The notes under the pieces were generated by a model, which was not told the DNA's origin, searched no databases, and saw only the letters and a list, made by a program, of their open reading frames with translations. A program made the translations under genes and the position numbers. Below are positions 1-7,972 of a stretch of DNA of 42,463 bases, in pieces; the first letter of the stretch is position 1; every line of letters begins with the position of its first letter. Origin of the DNA: Ilumatobacteraceae bacterium. Its GTDB lineage: Bacteria; Actinomycetota; Acidimicrobiia; Acidimicrobiales; Ilumatobacteraceae. The stretch covers positions 1 to 42,463 of the forward strand of contig SHUR01000004.1 of assembly GCA_009694565.1 (NCBI GenBank), given 5' to 3'.

Positions 1-1232
1 GAATTCTTTTCAGCAACAGCAACTTCTGCCCGCTCAACTGCTTCATCAAGCAGAGCATTCAATTTCACCGTTTCTCCACCTGAACGACTCTTCAACATTT
101 TGCGGTCAGAACCGAGCACGCTGCCAAACGACACGTGATTCATAATGAATCCCTCTGGCAGCCAGCCAGCTTTACGAGCGACAGCTTCCACCATTTGCAA
201 ATGTTGTGCTTGTGGCGCACCCACCACATAAAGAAGTGAACGCGCACCAAGGCGTTCAACACGATCGATAACGCACGCCAAGTCGGATGTTGCGTAGTTG
301 TAGCCGCCATCGCCTTTGCGAATAATAAGAGGTAGCGGTTCGTTATCTCTGTTCGTAAAGCCATCAACGAACACAACTTCTGCGCCGTCGCTCTCTTCCA
401 ACAATTTGGCTGACCGCAAGCGTTCGACAACTGGAGCAAGTAAGTCGTTATACGCACTCTCCCCCATCAGGTCATCGTCTGTTAGCAATACATCTAGTTG
501 GCGATACACCTTGTTGAAATACCGTGTGCTCTCACTGACCAATGTTTTCCATAAGCGCAACGTGTCGTCATCGCCACCTTGCAACATCACCACACGGGCA
601 CGCGCGCGACCCTTGAATTCATCGGACTCTTCGAACTTACGACGAGCAGCTTTATAAAAGCCATCAAGATCGCCTACGCCCAATTCATGAGCAGCGTTGT
701 CTTCGCCCATGTCAATGAGGTGTTCGATCAACATGCCAAAAGGTGTGCCCCAGTCACCAATATGGTTTTCGCGCACCACTGTGTGACCAACAAACATCAA
801 CGCCCGCACCAATGCATCGCCAATGACGCTGGAACGAAGGTGGCCGACGTGCATTTCTTTGGCGACGTTCGGTGCTGAGTAATCAACAACAACAGTGTGG
901 GGGTCAGACGACGCACGCACACCTAATCGCGGGTTATGAGTTGCCAGAGATAATTGTTCTGCAATGAACACATTCGAAAAGACCAGGTTGATAAACCCAG
1001 GACCTGCAATTTCTGTTGAGGCCAACATGTCGGAAACATCACCTGCAGCATCAAGCACTTGTTGTGCTACCTCGCGAGGCTGGAGACCCAATTTCTTTGC
1101 TAGCGCAAGCGCGCCGTTCGCCTGACCATCTGCCCTGTCACTTGGGCGAACCACTGGGTCGCACGCACCGCCGGCAACAGCCGCAAATGCGGGTGCCAGG
1201 CGTTCGGCAACGGAAATAAATGGATCAGCCAT
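1..1232 (-). CDS. argS: Arginyl-tRNA synthetase (3' end cut by window edge)
   Basis: Class I aminoacyl-tRNA synthetase that charges tRNA-Arg in the cytosol. My translation from the ATG at 1232 runs open for 410 codons to the window edge, so only the C-terminal anticodon-binding part is missing. The N-terminal Add-1-like region covers about residues 1-105. The HIGH-type signature HVGH lies at residues 128-131 after SAPNVAKEM, followed by RENHIGDWGTPFGML, which is diagnostic of ArgRS. A KMSKS-equivalent, KMLKS, falls near residue 378. The gene is divergent from a tRNA-Arg gene that starts 89 bp upstream of its ATG. I see no strong ribosome binding site. The call is secure from the motifs; only the downstream end is unknown. 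Confidence 0.97.
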   Translation of the reverse strand, partial: MADPFISVAERLAPAFAAVAGGACDPVVRPSDRADGQANGALALAKKLGLQPREVAQQVLDAAGDVSDMLASTEIAGPGFINLVFSNVFIAEQLSLATHNPRLGVRASSDPHTVVVDYSAPNVAKEMHVGHLRSSVIGDALVRALMFVGHTVVRENHIGDWGTPFGMLIEHLIDMGEDNAAHELGVGDLDGFYKAARRKFEESDEFKGRARARVVMLQGGDDDTLRLWKTLVSESTRYFNKVYRQLDVLLTDDDLMGESAYNDLLAPVVERLRSAKLLEESDGAEVVFVDGFTNRDNEPLPLIIRKGDGGYNYATSDLACVIDRVERLGARSLLYVVGAPQAQHLQMVEAVARKAGWLPEGFIMNHVSFGSVLGSDRKMLKSRSGGETVKLNALLDEAVERAEVAVAEKN

Positions 1233-1321
1233 GGGCTTCTATTCTGCCTTGTGCAACACCGCAGACGGGGTTCCAATATTTCGTGGCGTAGACTGAGGCC
1301 AATCGTGATTCTTCACGTCAC

Positions 1322-1397
1322 GCTCACGTAGCTCAGCGGATAGAGCACTTGCCTCCGGAGCAAGGGGTCGCAGGTTCAATTCCTGCCGTGGGCGCCA
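1322..1397 (+). tRNA. tRNA-Arg, anticodon CCG
   Basis: The cloverleaf folds by eye. The acceptor stem GCTCACG (1322-1328) pairs with CGTGGGC (1387-1393) with one T-G wobble. The anticodon stem CTTGC/GCAAG (1348-1352 with 1360-1364) encloses loop CTCCGGA, giving anticodon CCG at 1355-1357. The T arm is GCAGG-TTCAATT-CCTGC (1370-1386). The discriminator base is G and CCA (1395-1397) is encoded. It reads the CGG arginine codon and lies between argS and a DinB-like gene. Confidence 0.97.
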
Positions 1398-1406
1398 GCC
1401 GATTTT

Positions 1407-1976
1407 CTAGGAAGTCATGCCTTGCAGGCCAACAAAGGCTCGGGCCAGTTCAATTTCTCCCATGTGACGCATGCCGTGTTGATAGAGCCAGCACTCGACG
1501 CCATCTAGAACAGTGATTCCCTCTGGGCCAGCAACGCGAGCCGAGAATGTATTGATGATTTGTGGGCCGAAAGGTCGCGGCACAATGAGACGAGTCAGGT
1601 CTTCAGGCTTCAGCGTGGCGAGCCACGTTTCAATGCGAGCAAAGACTTTATTCATGTAGTCAATGAATGCGTCATAGTCACCAATTTGTTGAACATCCAT
1701 TTCGTCCACGGTCTTGTGCTTACCGTGGTCTCGAATTCCAGGGTTGATCGCATCAAGAATTTCGTCGTTGCACAAGAATAACTCACCAGTCAACATCATC
1801 ATCGAAGCATCAATCATGTTGACGTAATGAAACAGCGAAAAGGCAATCGGCATCACGCGTGCCTTCTCACGATGGTTCACTTGTTCTAGCGTCATGGTTG
1901 CAGTCGCATCTTCATACAAAGAGAACAGTGCGCGAAACCGGCGGCGGAGTGAATCGAGAATTAGTTCGTCAGACAT
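1407..1976 (-). CDS. DinB-like four-helix metal-binding protein
   Basis: A 189-residue protein of the DinB/YfiT-like superfamily, whose members are four-helix bundles with a three-histidine metal site. Many act as metal-dependent thiol transferases, including mycothiol- or bacillithiol-dependent S-transferases. The expected triad is visible as H50 in a SLFHYVNMID segment, and H167 and H171 in YQHGMRHMGEIELAR, which is the typical last-helix spacing of H-x3-H. The substrate cannot be deduced. It ends 9 bp from the tRNA-Arg 3' end on the opposite strand and is followed upstream by a thioesterase gene on the same strand. An actinomycete-type mycothiol transferase is possible but not shown. Confidence 0.75.
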   Translation of the reverse strand: MSDELILDSLRRRFRALFSLYEDATATMTLEQVNHREKARVMPIAFSLFHYVNMIDASMMMLTGELFLCNDEILDAINPGIRDHGKHKTVDEMDVQQIGDYDAFIDYMNKVFARIETWLATLKPEDLTRLIVPRPFGPQIINTFSARVAGPEGITVLDGVECWLYQHGMRHMGEIELARAFVGLQGMTS

Positions 1977-2009
1977 AGGAGTGCTTGACCTTTCGAGAGG
2001 TTGACCCCT

Positions 2010-2651
2010 TTAACTATTGCCCGAGCGCGAGGCCGAACGAGCATCAGAAACGAGTGCATTGAATTTTTCCGTATCCAAGAATACAAAGACCCCCACGGCA
2101 GACGCCGTGATCTGTCCGTCATAGGTGATTTCCCCACTTACAACGAATTTGCGCTCGTGAATTTCATCAATTCTGGCGCTGACAAGAAGATCAGCGTTCA
2201 GTGGGGTTGGTCGTTTATAAGTGATGTTCAATGACCCAGTCACACAATTACGGCCCGTGAGGTGACGCGTTCGGCCAAGTGCGTCATCAAGAAGTGCAGC
2301 CACGATGCCACCATGCACACAAGCTGGCGGCCCTTGATATCCCTCGTGGAAACGAACCTGTGCCGTGATGCTCTTCTCGCCGTATTCATATGTCATTGGC
2401 GGTGCCATCGGATTCATCGTGCCGTTCAACGGGCTTCGCGTATGACGCTCTAGCGACGGCTGACCAAGACCCAACGTGCCAGCAGCAGTGATTTCTTTTT
2501 CTAAAAGCTCTGCGATCGACGCAATATCTTCATTGTCATGCTCTGGGTGCACGTGATAGATCGCCTTGATAGTTCGGCGCATTGCATCGACTGTGCGCTG
2601 CATTGTTGAAGATAAGGGCGCAACGTCAGGACCCGGCGTTGATGACGCCAT
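2010..2651 (-). CDS. PaaI-type hotdog-fold thioesterase
   Basis: A 213-residue acyl-CoA thioesterase-like protein. The hotdog domain occupies roughly residues 85-200. Its signature CVHGGIVAALLDDALG is at 111-126, with HGG at 113-115 and acidic residues at 122-123 that fit the PaaI/YdiI active site. The first 80 residues are helical and charged and are longer than in most PaaI proteins. The start ATG overlaps the yqeY stop by one base (TGATG), so the two are very likely translationally coupled. It probably hydrolyses a CoA thioester in the cytosol, but the chain type cannot be read from sequence. Confidence 0.85.
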   Translation of the reverse strand: MASSTPGPDVAPLSSTMQRTVDAMRRTIKAIYHVHPEHDNEDIASIAELLEKEITAAGTLGLGQPSLERHTRSPLNGTMNPMAPPMTYEYGEKSITAQVRFHEGYQGPPACVHGGIVAALLDDALGRTRHLTGRNCVTGSLNITYKRPTPLNADLLVSARIDEIHERKFVVSGEITYDGQITASAVGVFVFLDTEKFNALVSDARSASRSGNS

Positions 2652-3112
2652 CAGCCGAGTGCGGTCTTTACAAGAGCGGCAATTTTTGCACCATCGGCAC
2701 TTGAGCCTGCGCGGACACGTACTGCTTTCACGACAAGACCCATTGCTTTTGCGCCTTCATTGCCACCGGCAACTGCTGCTGCAACTTCTTCATTCACAAT
2801 GACCAGCAACTCGTCATCGCTCATTGCGGCAGGAAGGTACCGCGACAAAATTTCTACTTCGGCTGACTCCTGAGCAGCTGCCTCGGTACGACCAGCCTGC
2901 TGATAGATCTCCGCCGACTCGAGTCGCTTCTTTGTTTCTGCCTGCAGGATTTTCAGTACCTGATCATCTGACAACTCAACAGCTTCAGAGCCAGCAACTT
3001 CAGCATTCATGACCGCAGCAATGGCCATACGCAATGTCGACTTCAGCATGTTGTCTCCCGCTTTCATGGCGGCAGTGAGATCTGATTTGAGGGTGTCTTT
3101 AAGCGATGTCAT
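2651..3112 (-). CDS. yqeY: YqeY/GatB-like domain protein
   Basis: A 153-residue YqeY family protein, a small helical protein related to the tail domain of the GatB amidotransferase subunit and thought to associate with tRNA-dependent amidotransfer. The start MTSLKDTLKSDLTAAMKAGD is a typical family N-terminus. The segment SAEVEILSRYLPAAMSDDEL near residues 82-101 and a C-terminal AKIAALVKTALG are also characteristic. It is the first gene of a leftward pair with the thioesterase (TGATG overlap). The molecular function of free-standing YqeY is not firmly established. Confidence 0.92.
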   Translation of the reverse strand: MTSLKDTLKSDLTAAMKAGDNMLKSTLRMAIAAVMNAEVAGSEAVELSDDQVLKILQAETKKRLESAEIYQQAGRTEAAAQESAEVEILSRYLPAAMSDDELLVIVNEEVAAAVAGGNEGAKAMGLVVKAVRVRAGSSADGAKIAALVKTALG

Positions 3113-3201
3113 GCAATCAGTCTGCCTGAATCAGGGCAAAAGAGCATCTCTTGCTGTGTTCGAGTCGCTCTCTATCGATCCCTTCTGCCACAGTAGAAGG
3201 C

Positions 3202-3861
3202 GTGTCAACTCGTGATTATTTCCCCGCAGCCCCTGAGGGTGGCGAACTTATCCACACTCGTTTCTACGAAGCACGTACGTACAAGATGAGCGATGACCTC
3301 TTCTTATTACGTGGAGTTGTGTGCGACGAGAAGCCTGCAGGTCTATATCTGGCCGGCGATCCGGACCCGCTATGGGTGCATCACATGGTTGTTGATCTTG
3401 AAATCACTTTCCCAATGTTTGTGATTCAAAAAGTTAGCGTCACCTTCCATGAACGCCCTCACACTCATTGCACCGACATTGAACCTGACTATCAAAAGCT
3501 TGTTGGTCTCTCCATTGCTCGTGGGTTCAACAAACAAGTGAAAGACCTTTTTGGTGGACCGCGCGGCTGCACACACATCGGCGCACTTCTTGCAGCAATG
3601 GCGCCTGTCGCTATTCAAAGTGGTTGGTCAATGCGCGTTGGTAATGCGCTTGGCACTCAAGAATCAGATGGTGCCTCTACTGCAGAACAGCGCAAGCGTT
3701 CATACGCGATGAACCTCAATACCTGCCACATGTGGGATGAAAATGGTCAGATGATTAGCGACATTGAAGCCGGCCTGCCAATGGAGACTCCGTTATGGAT
3801 CTCGAAGCGCGCAAAGGCACTGGGGCGTGACGACACCGAATGGCTGAAGATGCGCGACTAG
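3202..3861 (+). CDS. DUF2889 domain protein
   Basis: I recognise the DUF2889 pattern: an N-terminal beta-rich part, then FGGPRGCTHIGALLAAMAP around residues 113-131, which is the family hallmark, and a C-terminal region with CHMWDENG. The function of the family is unknown. The reading frame can be opened from a TTG at 3151, but the first 17 codons look non-coding. I prefer the GTG at 3202 (219 residues), although its only purine-rich stretch, AGAAGG, lies just one base upstream. It is divergent from yqeY and convergent with the DoxX-like gene, three bases apart. Confidence 0.7.
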   Translation: MSTRDYFPAAPEGGELIHTRFYEARTYKMSDDLFLLRGVVCDEKPAGLYLAGDPDPLWVHHMVVDLEITFPMFVIQKVSVTFHERPHTHCTDIEPDYQKLVGLSIARGFNKQVKDLFGGPRGCTHIGALLAAMAPVAIQSGWSMRVGNALGTQESDGASTAEQRKRSYAMNLNTCHMWDENGQMISDIEAGLPMETPLWISKRAKALGRDDTEWLKMRD

Positions 3862-3864
3862 TTG

Positions 3865-4215
3865 CTACTTAGCAACCGATGTCAGTACGTACAGCACTGA
3901 CATCACAAACAGAATGAACGCAGGTGCCGTGTCTTTCAGTGTGTCTTTGACACGCGTATGCGTAACTGTTGCCACTGCAAAGTAGACACATAAACCTGCG
4001 CCCGCTAGTTCGCCGAGGCGAACTTTTTGAAATCCAATGGCGATACCTATCGCACCGAGAATTTTGATGACCCCGAGAAGCGGTAACCGTTCTGCCGGAA
4101 CTTTCAGTTTCTTCATTTCTTCGACAAGTTTTTCTGGCTTACGAAAGTCCATCAACGCTGAGCCAATGCAGACAACGATCAGAATGACTGCAAGAACTTT
4201 TGAAACGTTGCTCAT
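3865..4215 (-). CDS. DoxX-like small membrane protein
   Basis: A 116-residue integral membrane protein with four predicted hydrophobic segments (about 5-22, 43-62, 68-86, 95-113) and the DoxX_2-type pattern LGVIKILGAIGIAIGF in the second helix. DoxX-like proteins are poorly defined redox-associated membrane proteins. It follows ogt by 9 bp on the same strand and is probably its operon partner. Confidence 0.75.
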   Translation of the reverse strand: MSNVSKVLAVILIVVCIGSALMDFRKPEKLVEEMKKLKVPAERLPLLGVIKILGAIGIAIGFQKVRLGELAGAGLCVYFAVATVTHTRVKDTLKDTAPAFILFVMSVLYVLTSVAK

Positions 4216-4224
4216 ATGGACAAT

Positions 4225-4752
4225 CTAGGCGCAATTGCCAGTTGCACTGTGGAGCATGCTTTGCTCGTGATCAAGTAGCCACTTCTTTACTGCGATTCCC
4301 CCACCAAAACCAGTCAACGAACCATCGGCGCCGACTATCCGGTGACATGGCAACACGATTGCAACGGGATTACGACCATTCGCACCACCGATTGCACGCA
4401 CGGCCCTCGGGCGGCCAATTGATGCGGCTTGTTGCCCATACGATGCGGTGAGCCCATACGGAACTTTGGCCAATGCGCTCCATGCATCGATTTGAAATTC
4501 AGTGCCTTGTAGATCGAGCGGCAATTCAAATTCACAACGAACACCTCTGAAATATTCTTGTAATTGTGTTACGGCATCATGTACTGAATCATGAATATCA
4601 GTATCTGAAATGTGCAGTCGCTCCAGAGGTTTCCGATGAGCATCGTTAGAAAACATCACATAGCGAATTCCGAGGTCTGAACCAACAACGGTGACCATAC
4701 CGAACGGAGCCTCATATGTGCTGAGCGAAAAAATCGTTTTATTCGAAGGCAC
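4225..4752 (-). CDS. ogt: Methylated-DNA--protein-cysteine methyltransferase
   Basis: A 175-residue suicide DNA-repair protein that removes alkyl groups from O6-alkylguanine. The catalytic PCHRI motif is at residues 135-139, with acceptor Cys136. It is preceded by VPYGLTASYGQQAASIG and RAIGGANGRNP, which form the helix-turn-helix DNA-binding part and the asparagine hinge. The N-terminal 80 residues are the ribonuclease-like domain. Length and motifs are normal for Ogt/MGMT. The start codon is GTG at 4752, six bases downstream of a TAATCT -10-like element and with no ribosome binding site, so the mRNA is probably leaderless. It heads a two-gene unit with the DoxX-like gene. Confidence 0.96.
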   Translation of the reverse strand: MPSNKTIFSLSTYEAPFGMVTVVGSDLGIRYVMFSNDAHRKPLERLHISDTDIHDSVHDAVTQLQEYFRGVRCEFELPLDLQGTEFQIDAWSALAKVPYGLTASYGQQAASIGRPRAVRAIGGANGRNPVAIVLPCHRIVGADGSLTGFGGGIAVKKWLLDHEQSMLHSATGNCA

Positions 4753-4758
4753 ATCGGA

Positions 4759-4764
4759 AGATTA
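4759..4764 (-). promoter_or_regulatory. Putative -10 element of a leaderless ogt transcript
   Basis: Read on the minus strand, TAATCT is followed by exactly six bases and then the ogt GTG. This is one of six exact TANNNT-N6-start matches in the window. Confidence 0.5.
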
Positions 4765-4797
4765 GCCACGGTTCGTGACGGTGGGACCCACTAGTTG

Positions 4798-4803
4798 TAG
4801 AGT
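4798..4803 (+). promoter_or_regulatory. Putative -10 element upstream of the MFS gene
   Basis: TAGAGT lies here. Six bases downstream is ATC at 4810, in frame with the transporter and with no stop in between. The arrangement matches the leaderless pattern of other genes in the window, but would require a rare ATC start. Confidence 0.35.
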
Positions 4804-4866
4804 GCAACTATCGAAAAACAAGTATTTTCTCTGACCCAGCGCGACATCAAATTTGTCTACGCAGCA

Positions 4867-6327
4867 ATGATGACGGCAGCGGGACTAACCGCTCTTAACG
4901 GATCAATCGTTAGTACTGCTCTGCCCGAGATAGTGAGCGAAATCGGTGGCGGAGGCACAAAAACATACACCTGGGTCATCACTGCGTACTTGCTGACATC
5001 GACAGCCTGCACCCCGCTCTTTGGAAAGTTCAGCGATTTATATGGTCGCAAACGACTGACACTCATCTCCATCTACATCTTTCTTCTTGGTCTAGTTTTT
5101 TGTGCAACTGCGCCAAACATGCCCCTTCTTGTTGCGGCTCGAGCATTTATCGGTATCGGCAGTGGTGGAATTATGGCGATGACATTTGTCGTCATCGCCG
5201 ACATCGTGGCCCCACGTGATCGTGGTAGGTATGTCGGTGCATTTACCAGTGTCTTTGCCATTTCTGGAGTGCTTGGTCCACTCATTGGGGGTGTCATCGT
5301 TGACAACTTCTCATGGAGATGGATATTTATTATCAACATTCCGTTTGGTCTCGTCGCACTTGGAATGGTGCAAAAATATTTGCACCTTCCAATGACGAGA
5401 CGTGATACCAGCATCGATGTCGTTGGTGCAGTCCTCATCGTGAGTGGAACTGGTTCTCTTGTTCTCACAATATCGTGGATCTCTGGTGAGTATGGATGGA
5501 CATCTCAACCGACATTGATAATGGGTTGCGTCTCTCTCATTTTAATTTCAGCACTCTTTCTCTGGGAACCTCACGCCGAAAATCCCATGCTCCCGCTGCA
5601 CCTCTTCAAAAATCACACTGTGCAGACAATGGTCTCGATGACGACACTGATCAGTGCAGTGATGACGCTCGTCAGCACCTTTATGCCATTGTTCTTGCAA
5701 GCAGTCACCGGGATTTCCCCCACAAATTCAGGGCTCTTGATTGTTCCCATGATGCTTGGACTCACATTTTCCAGCACACTTGTCGGTCGTCGAGTGACCG
5801 CGACGGGCCACTATCGAAAGTGGCCGATTATTGGAACAGTTTTTGGTGCCGTCGGACTCACAATGGTGACTTTCATCGCTCGATCAGGAATCAGTATCGG
5901 GGTTGGTCTCGTTGGAATGGCCTTCATTGGTTTTTGTTCTGGCGCCACATTTCCCACCTCAACGACCGCAATTCAAAACAGTGTCGATATTCGAGACCTA
6001 GGTGTAGCGAGTTCAATGGCACAGTTGTGTCGTTCGCTTGGTGGCGTCATGTCTGTAGCAATTTTCGGATCCATCTTGAATGCACGGTTGACGTTAAGAG
6101 TTGATCCGAAACTTCTACGCGCACCCCGTAAAATAAATGCTCTTCCTGAACCAAGCCGAACAGAAGTCATCAATGCGATGCTTGATGGCATTACGACAAT
6201 CTTTCGTTATGCAATTCCGCTAATGGTCATAGCTTTTCTCATCAGTACTCGCGTGAAGGAATTGCCACTACGCACACACGCTGCGTATGAAGATTCTGAG
6301 TCAGTATCGAACGGAACTAACTCCTAG
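4867..6327 (+). CDS. MFS drug exporter, DHA2 (EmrB/QacA) type
   Basis: A proton-driven multidrug efflux transporter of the 14-helix DHA2 family. The TM1 motif NGSIVSTALPEI is followed by the TM2-3 loop signature FGKFSDLYGRKR (motif A). The TM5 antiporter motif SGVLGPLIGGVIVDNFSWRW (motif C) and about 14 hydrophobic segments are visible. The first standard start is ATG 4867 (486 residues), but this begins inside TM1: the upstream in-frame residues LTQRDIKFVYAA complete the helix. The frame stays open back to a stop at 4798, and the only plausible starts there are ATC 4810 (505 residues) or CTG 4831. I suspect 4810. Substrate unknown. It is convergent with the acyl-CoA dehydrogenase, two bases apart. 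Confidence 0.9.
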   Translation: MMTAAGLTALNGSIVSTALPEIVSEIGGGGTKTYTWVITAYLLTSTACTPLFGKFSDLYGRKRLTLISIYIFLLGLVFCATAPNMPLLVAARAFIGIGSGGIMAMTFVVIADIVAPRDRGRYVGAFTSVFAISGVLGPLIGGVIVDNFSWRWIFIINIPFGLVALGMVQKYLHLPMTRRDTSIDVVGAVLIVSGTGSLVLTISWISGEYGWTSQPTLIMGCVSLILISALFLWEPHAENPMLPLHLFKNHTVQTMVSMTTLISAVMTLVSTFMPLFLQAVTGISPTNSGLLIVPMMLGLTFSSTLVGRRVTATGHYRKWPIIGTVFGAVGLTMVTFIARSGISIGVGLVGMAFIGFCSGATFPTSTTAIQNSVDIRDLGVASSMAQLCRSLGGVMSVAIFGSILNARLTLRVDPKLLRAPRKINALPEPSRTEVINAMLDGITTIFRYAIPLMVIAFLISTRVKELPLRTHAAYEDSESVSNGTNS

Positions 6328-6329
6328 TC

Positions 6330-7565
6330 CTATTTGCTGTTGGGTTCTTTTGGAAGTCCAAGCACTCGCTCACCGACAATGTTGCGTTGAATTTGGCTAG
6401 TTCCGCCCCAGATGGTCTCTGAACGCGAGAAAAAGAATGATGACATCATGCCGCTGACGGGGTATCCGTCACGACGCTTGTCACGCGAAGTGCCGGGCCA
6501 GTTCCCATCCCCCATTGCGTAATCAACGAGCATTGCATTTGCGCCCGAGATATCAAGAGCAAGTTCCATTGCACGTTGGTGCATTTCTGTCCAGAACATC
6601 TTGTTGGTAGCACCTAACGCTGCCATGCTCAGATCTTTCTTGTTCATCAATGTGGTTGACAATGAACGAAGTCCATTAATTTTTAAAATCTGAATCTTGG
6701 TGTAGTACTGCATAAGACGCTGACGAATTTCTGGGTCATTGATTGATCCATTTTCCTTCGCACCGCGCACCATCGCCTTGTATTCCGCTTCGAAGCGGCG
6801 ATATCCGGTGGTTGCAGACATTCCACGCTCGAAAGCCAATGTGGAGTTAGTAACAACCCAACCATTGTTGATTCCGCCAACAACATTGTCTTTCGGGCAG
6901 CGTGCGTTGTCGAAGAAAACTTCGCAGAATTCTGCGGTGCCGTCTGGCTGCACGATGCCGCGTACTTCAACGCCGGGCTGGCGCATTGGCACCAACAAGT
7001 ATGAAATCCCCTTGTGCTTCGGCGCATCAGGGTCTGTACGTGTGAGCAAAAAACAATAGTCAGCATGGTGACCTTGCGTAGTCCACACCTTTTGGCCGTT
7101 GATGATCCATTCATCGCCGTCAAGAACCGCGGTTGTTTTCAAGCTTGCGAGGTCGGAACCTGAGTTTGGCTCAGAGAATCCCTGGCACCAACGCATTTGA
7201 CCATTAAGGATTTGTGGAAGGAATTCTTTCTTCTGCTCTTCTGTGCCCCACTGAAGAAGGGTTGGACCAACAAGAGTGTCACCAAAGAAGTCGGCGCGCA
7301 TCGGAGCTTTTGCATTTGCAAACTCTTCTGACAGCACTACGCCTTGCATTGTTGAGAGGCCTTTACCACCGTATTCCGTTGGCCATGTGGCGCAGATCCA
7401 TCCGCCAGCAAACAATTTGCTTGGCCATTCTTCGTTGAACTTCGTGCGAGCGTCGTTGCTCATTTCGAAACCTTTGTCAAACCAACCCTTCGGAAGGTTC
7501 TCTAGGAGCCACGCGCGAATCTCGGCGCGGAATAGTTCGTCTTCGGGGGCGTAGGTAAGTTCCAT
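6330..7565 (-). CDS. Acyl-CoA dehydrogenase
   Basis: A 411-residue FAD enzyme that oxidises acyl-CoA to enoyl-CoA and passes electrons to ETF (etfBA lies at 19.2-20.9 kb). The N-terminal helical domain begins MELTYAPEDELFRAEIRAWL. The flavin-contact motif CQGFSEPNSGSDLASL is at about 127-142, followed by KVWTTQGHHADYCFLLTRT. The C-terminal ETIWGGTSQIQRNIVGERVL is the classic ACAD tail. I chose ATG 7565 because the 12 extra residues from an upstream GTG (7601) do not match the family start. It belongs to the larger FadE-like subgroup; chain specificity is not readable. Confidence 0.93.
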   Translation of the reverse strand: MELTYAPEDELFRAEIRAWLLENLPKGWFDKGFEMSNDARTKFNEEWPSKLFAGGWICATWPTEYGGKGLSTMQGVVLSEEFANAKAPMRADFFGDTLVGPTLLQWGTEEQKKEFLPQILNGQMRWCQGFSEPNSGSDLASLKTTAVLDGDEWIINGQKVWTTQGHHADYCFLLTRTDPDAPKHKGISYLLVPMRQPGVEVRGIVQPDGTAEFCEVFFDNARCPKDNVVGGINNGWVVTNSTLAFERGMSATTGYRRFEAEYKAMVRGAKENGSINDPEIRQRLMQYYTKIQILKINGLRSLSTTLMNKKDLSMAALGATNKMFWTEMHQRAMELALDISGANAMLVDYAMGDGNWPGTSRDKRRDGYPVSGMMSSFFFSRSETIWGGTSQIQRNIVGERVLGLPKEPNSK

Positions 7566-7681
7566 GATTGGTAATTCTGTCGTACAAACTCCCAATTCCA
7601 CACATTGAACGAATGTGTCTGTTTACACACCGTTCACGGTGAGCTGACAGGCAGGAAAATTAGTCACCGTACCGTGAAGAC

Positions 7682-7964
7682 GTGGACCAGTCTGCCCATC
7701 GCAACCGAGAAGCCGTGATTCTGTCGGCAACTGGTCGAGCGATACTAGAGGTACTTGCAGAGTCTCGGTCGTGTCGTGAGCCGGGATTCACTTCTGAGGC
7801 TCGCGGGCTTGGACAATGTGTCTGCCCGAAGAGCCGACTCTTTATTGGTGGTCTTACGGAAAGTTCTGGGAGCAGACAATGTCATCACTGTGCGCCGTAG
7901 AGGCTGGCTGTTGTCTGATGAAGCACACAAAACGGCCCTCAAACTCCTTGCGCGTGAGATATAA
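7682..7964 (+). pseudogene. OmpR-type winged-helix ORF split by a frameshift
   Basis: Two overlapping frames together give one small winged-helix domain of the trans_reg_C (OmpR/PhoB) class. Frame 1 from GTG 7682 encodes REAVILSATGRAILEVLAES. The next frame, open from about 7749, encodes GRVVSRDSLLRLAGLDN and, at the wing, VITVRRRGWLLS. The joined product would be about 95 residues and matches the family core L-A-x-x-x-G-R-V-V-S-R. The break is near 7765-7770 and needs either one base removed or two added. It ends eight bases before the antiporter GTG. It could be a sequencing or assembly error, a decayed regulator, or less likely recoding. GlnR belongs to the same winged-helix class, but kinship is not shown. 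Confidence 0.55.
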
Positions 7965-7972
7965 CTAAGACC

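Noticed and set aside
5496-6104. 202-codon open frame in another forward frame of the MFS gene
   Set aside because: No family features and fully inside a well-supported transporter frame.
7602-7681. Search for a regulator of the acyl-CoA dehydrogenase in the gap upstream of it
   Set aside because: Only the start region of the split winged-helix ORF follows; no palindrome of operator quality was found.
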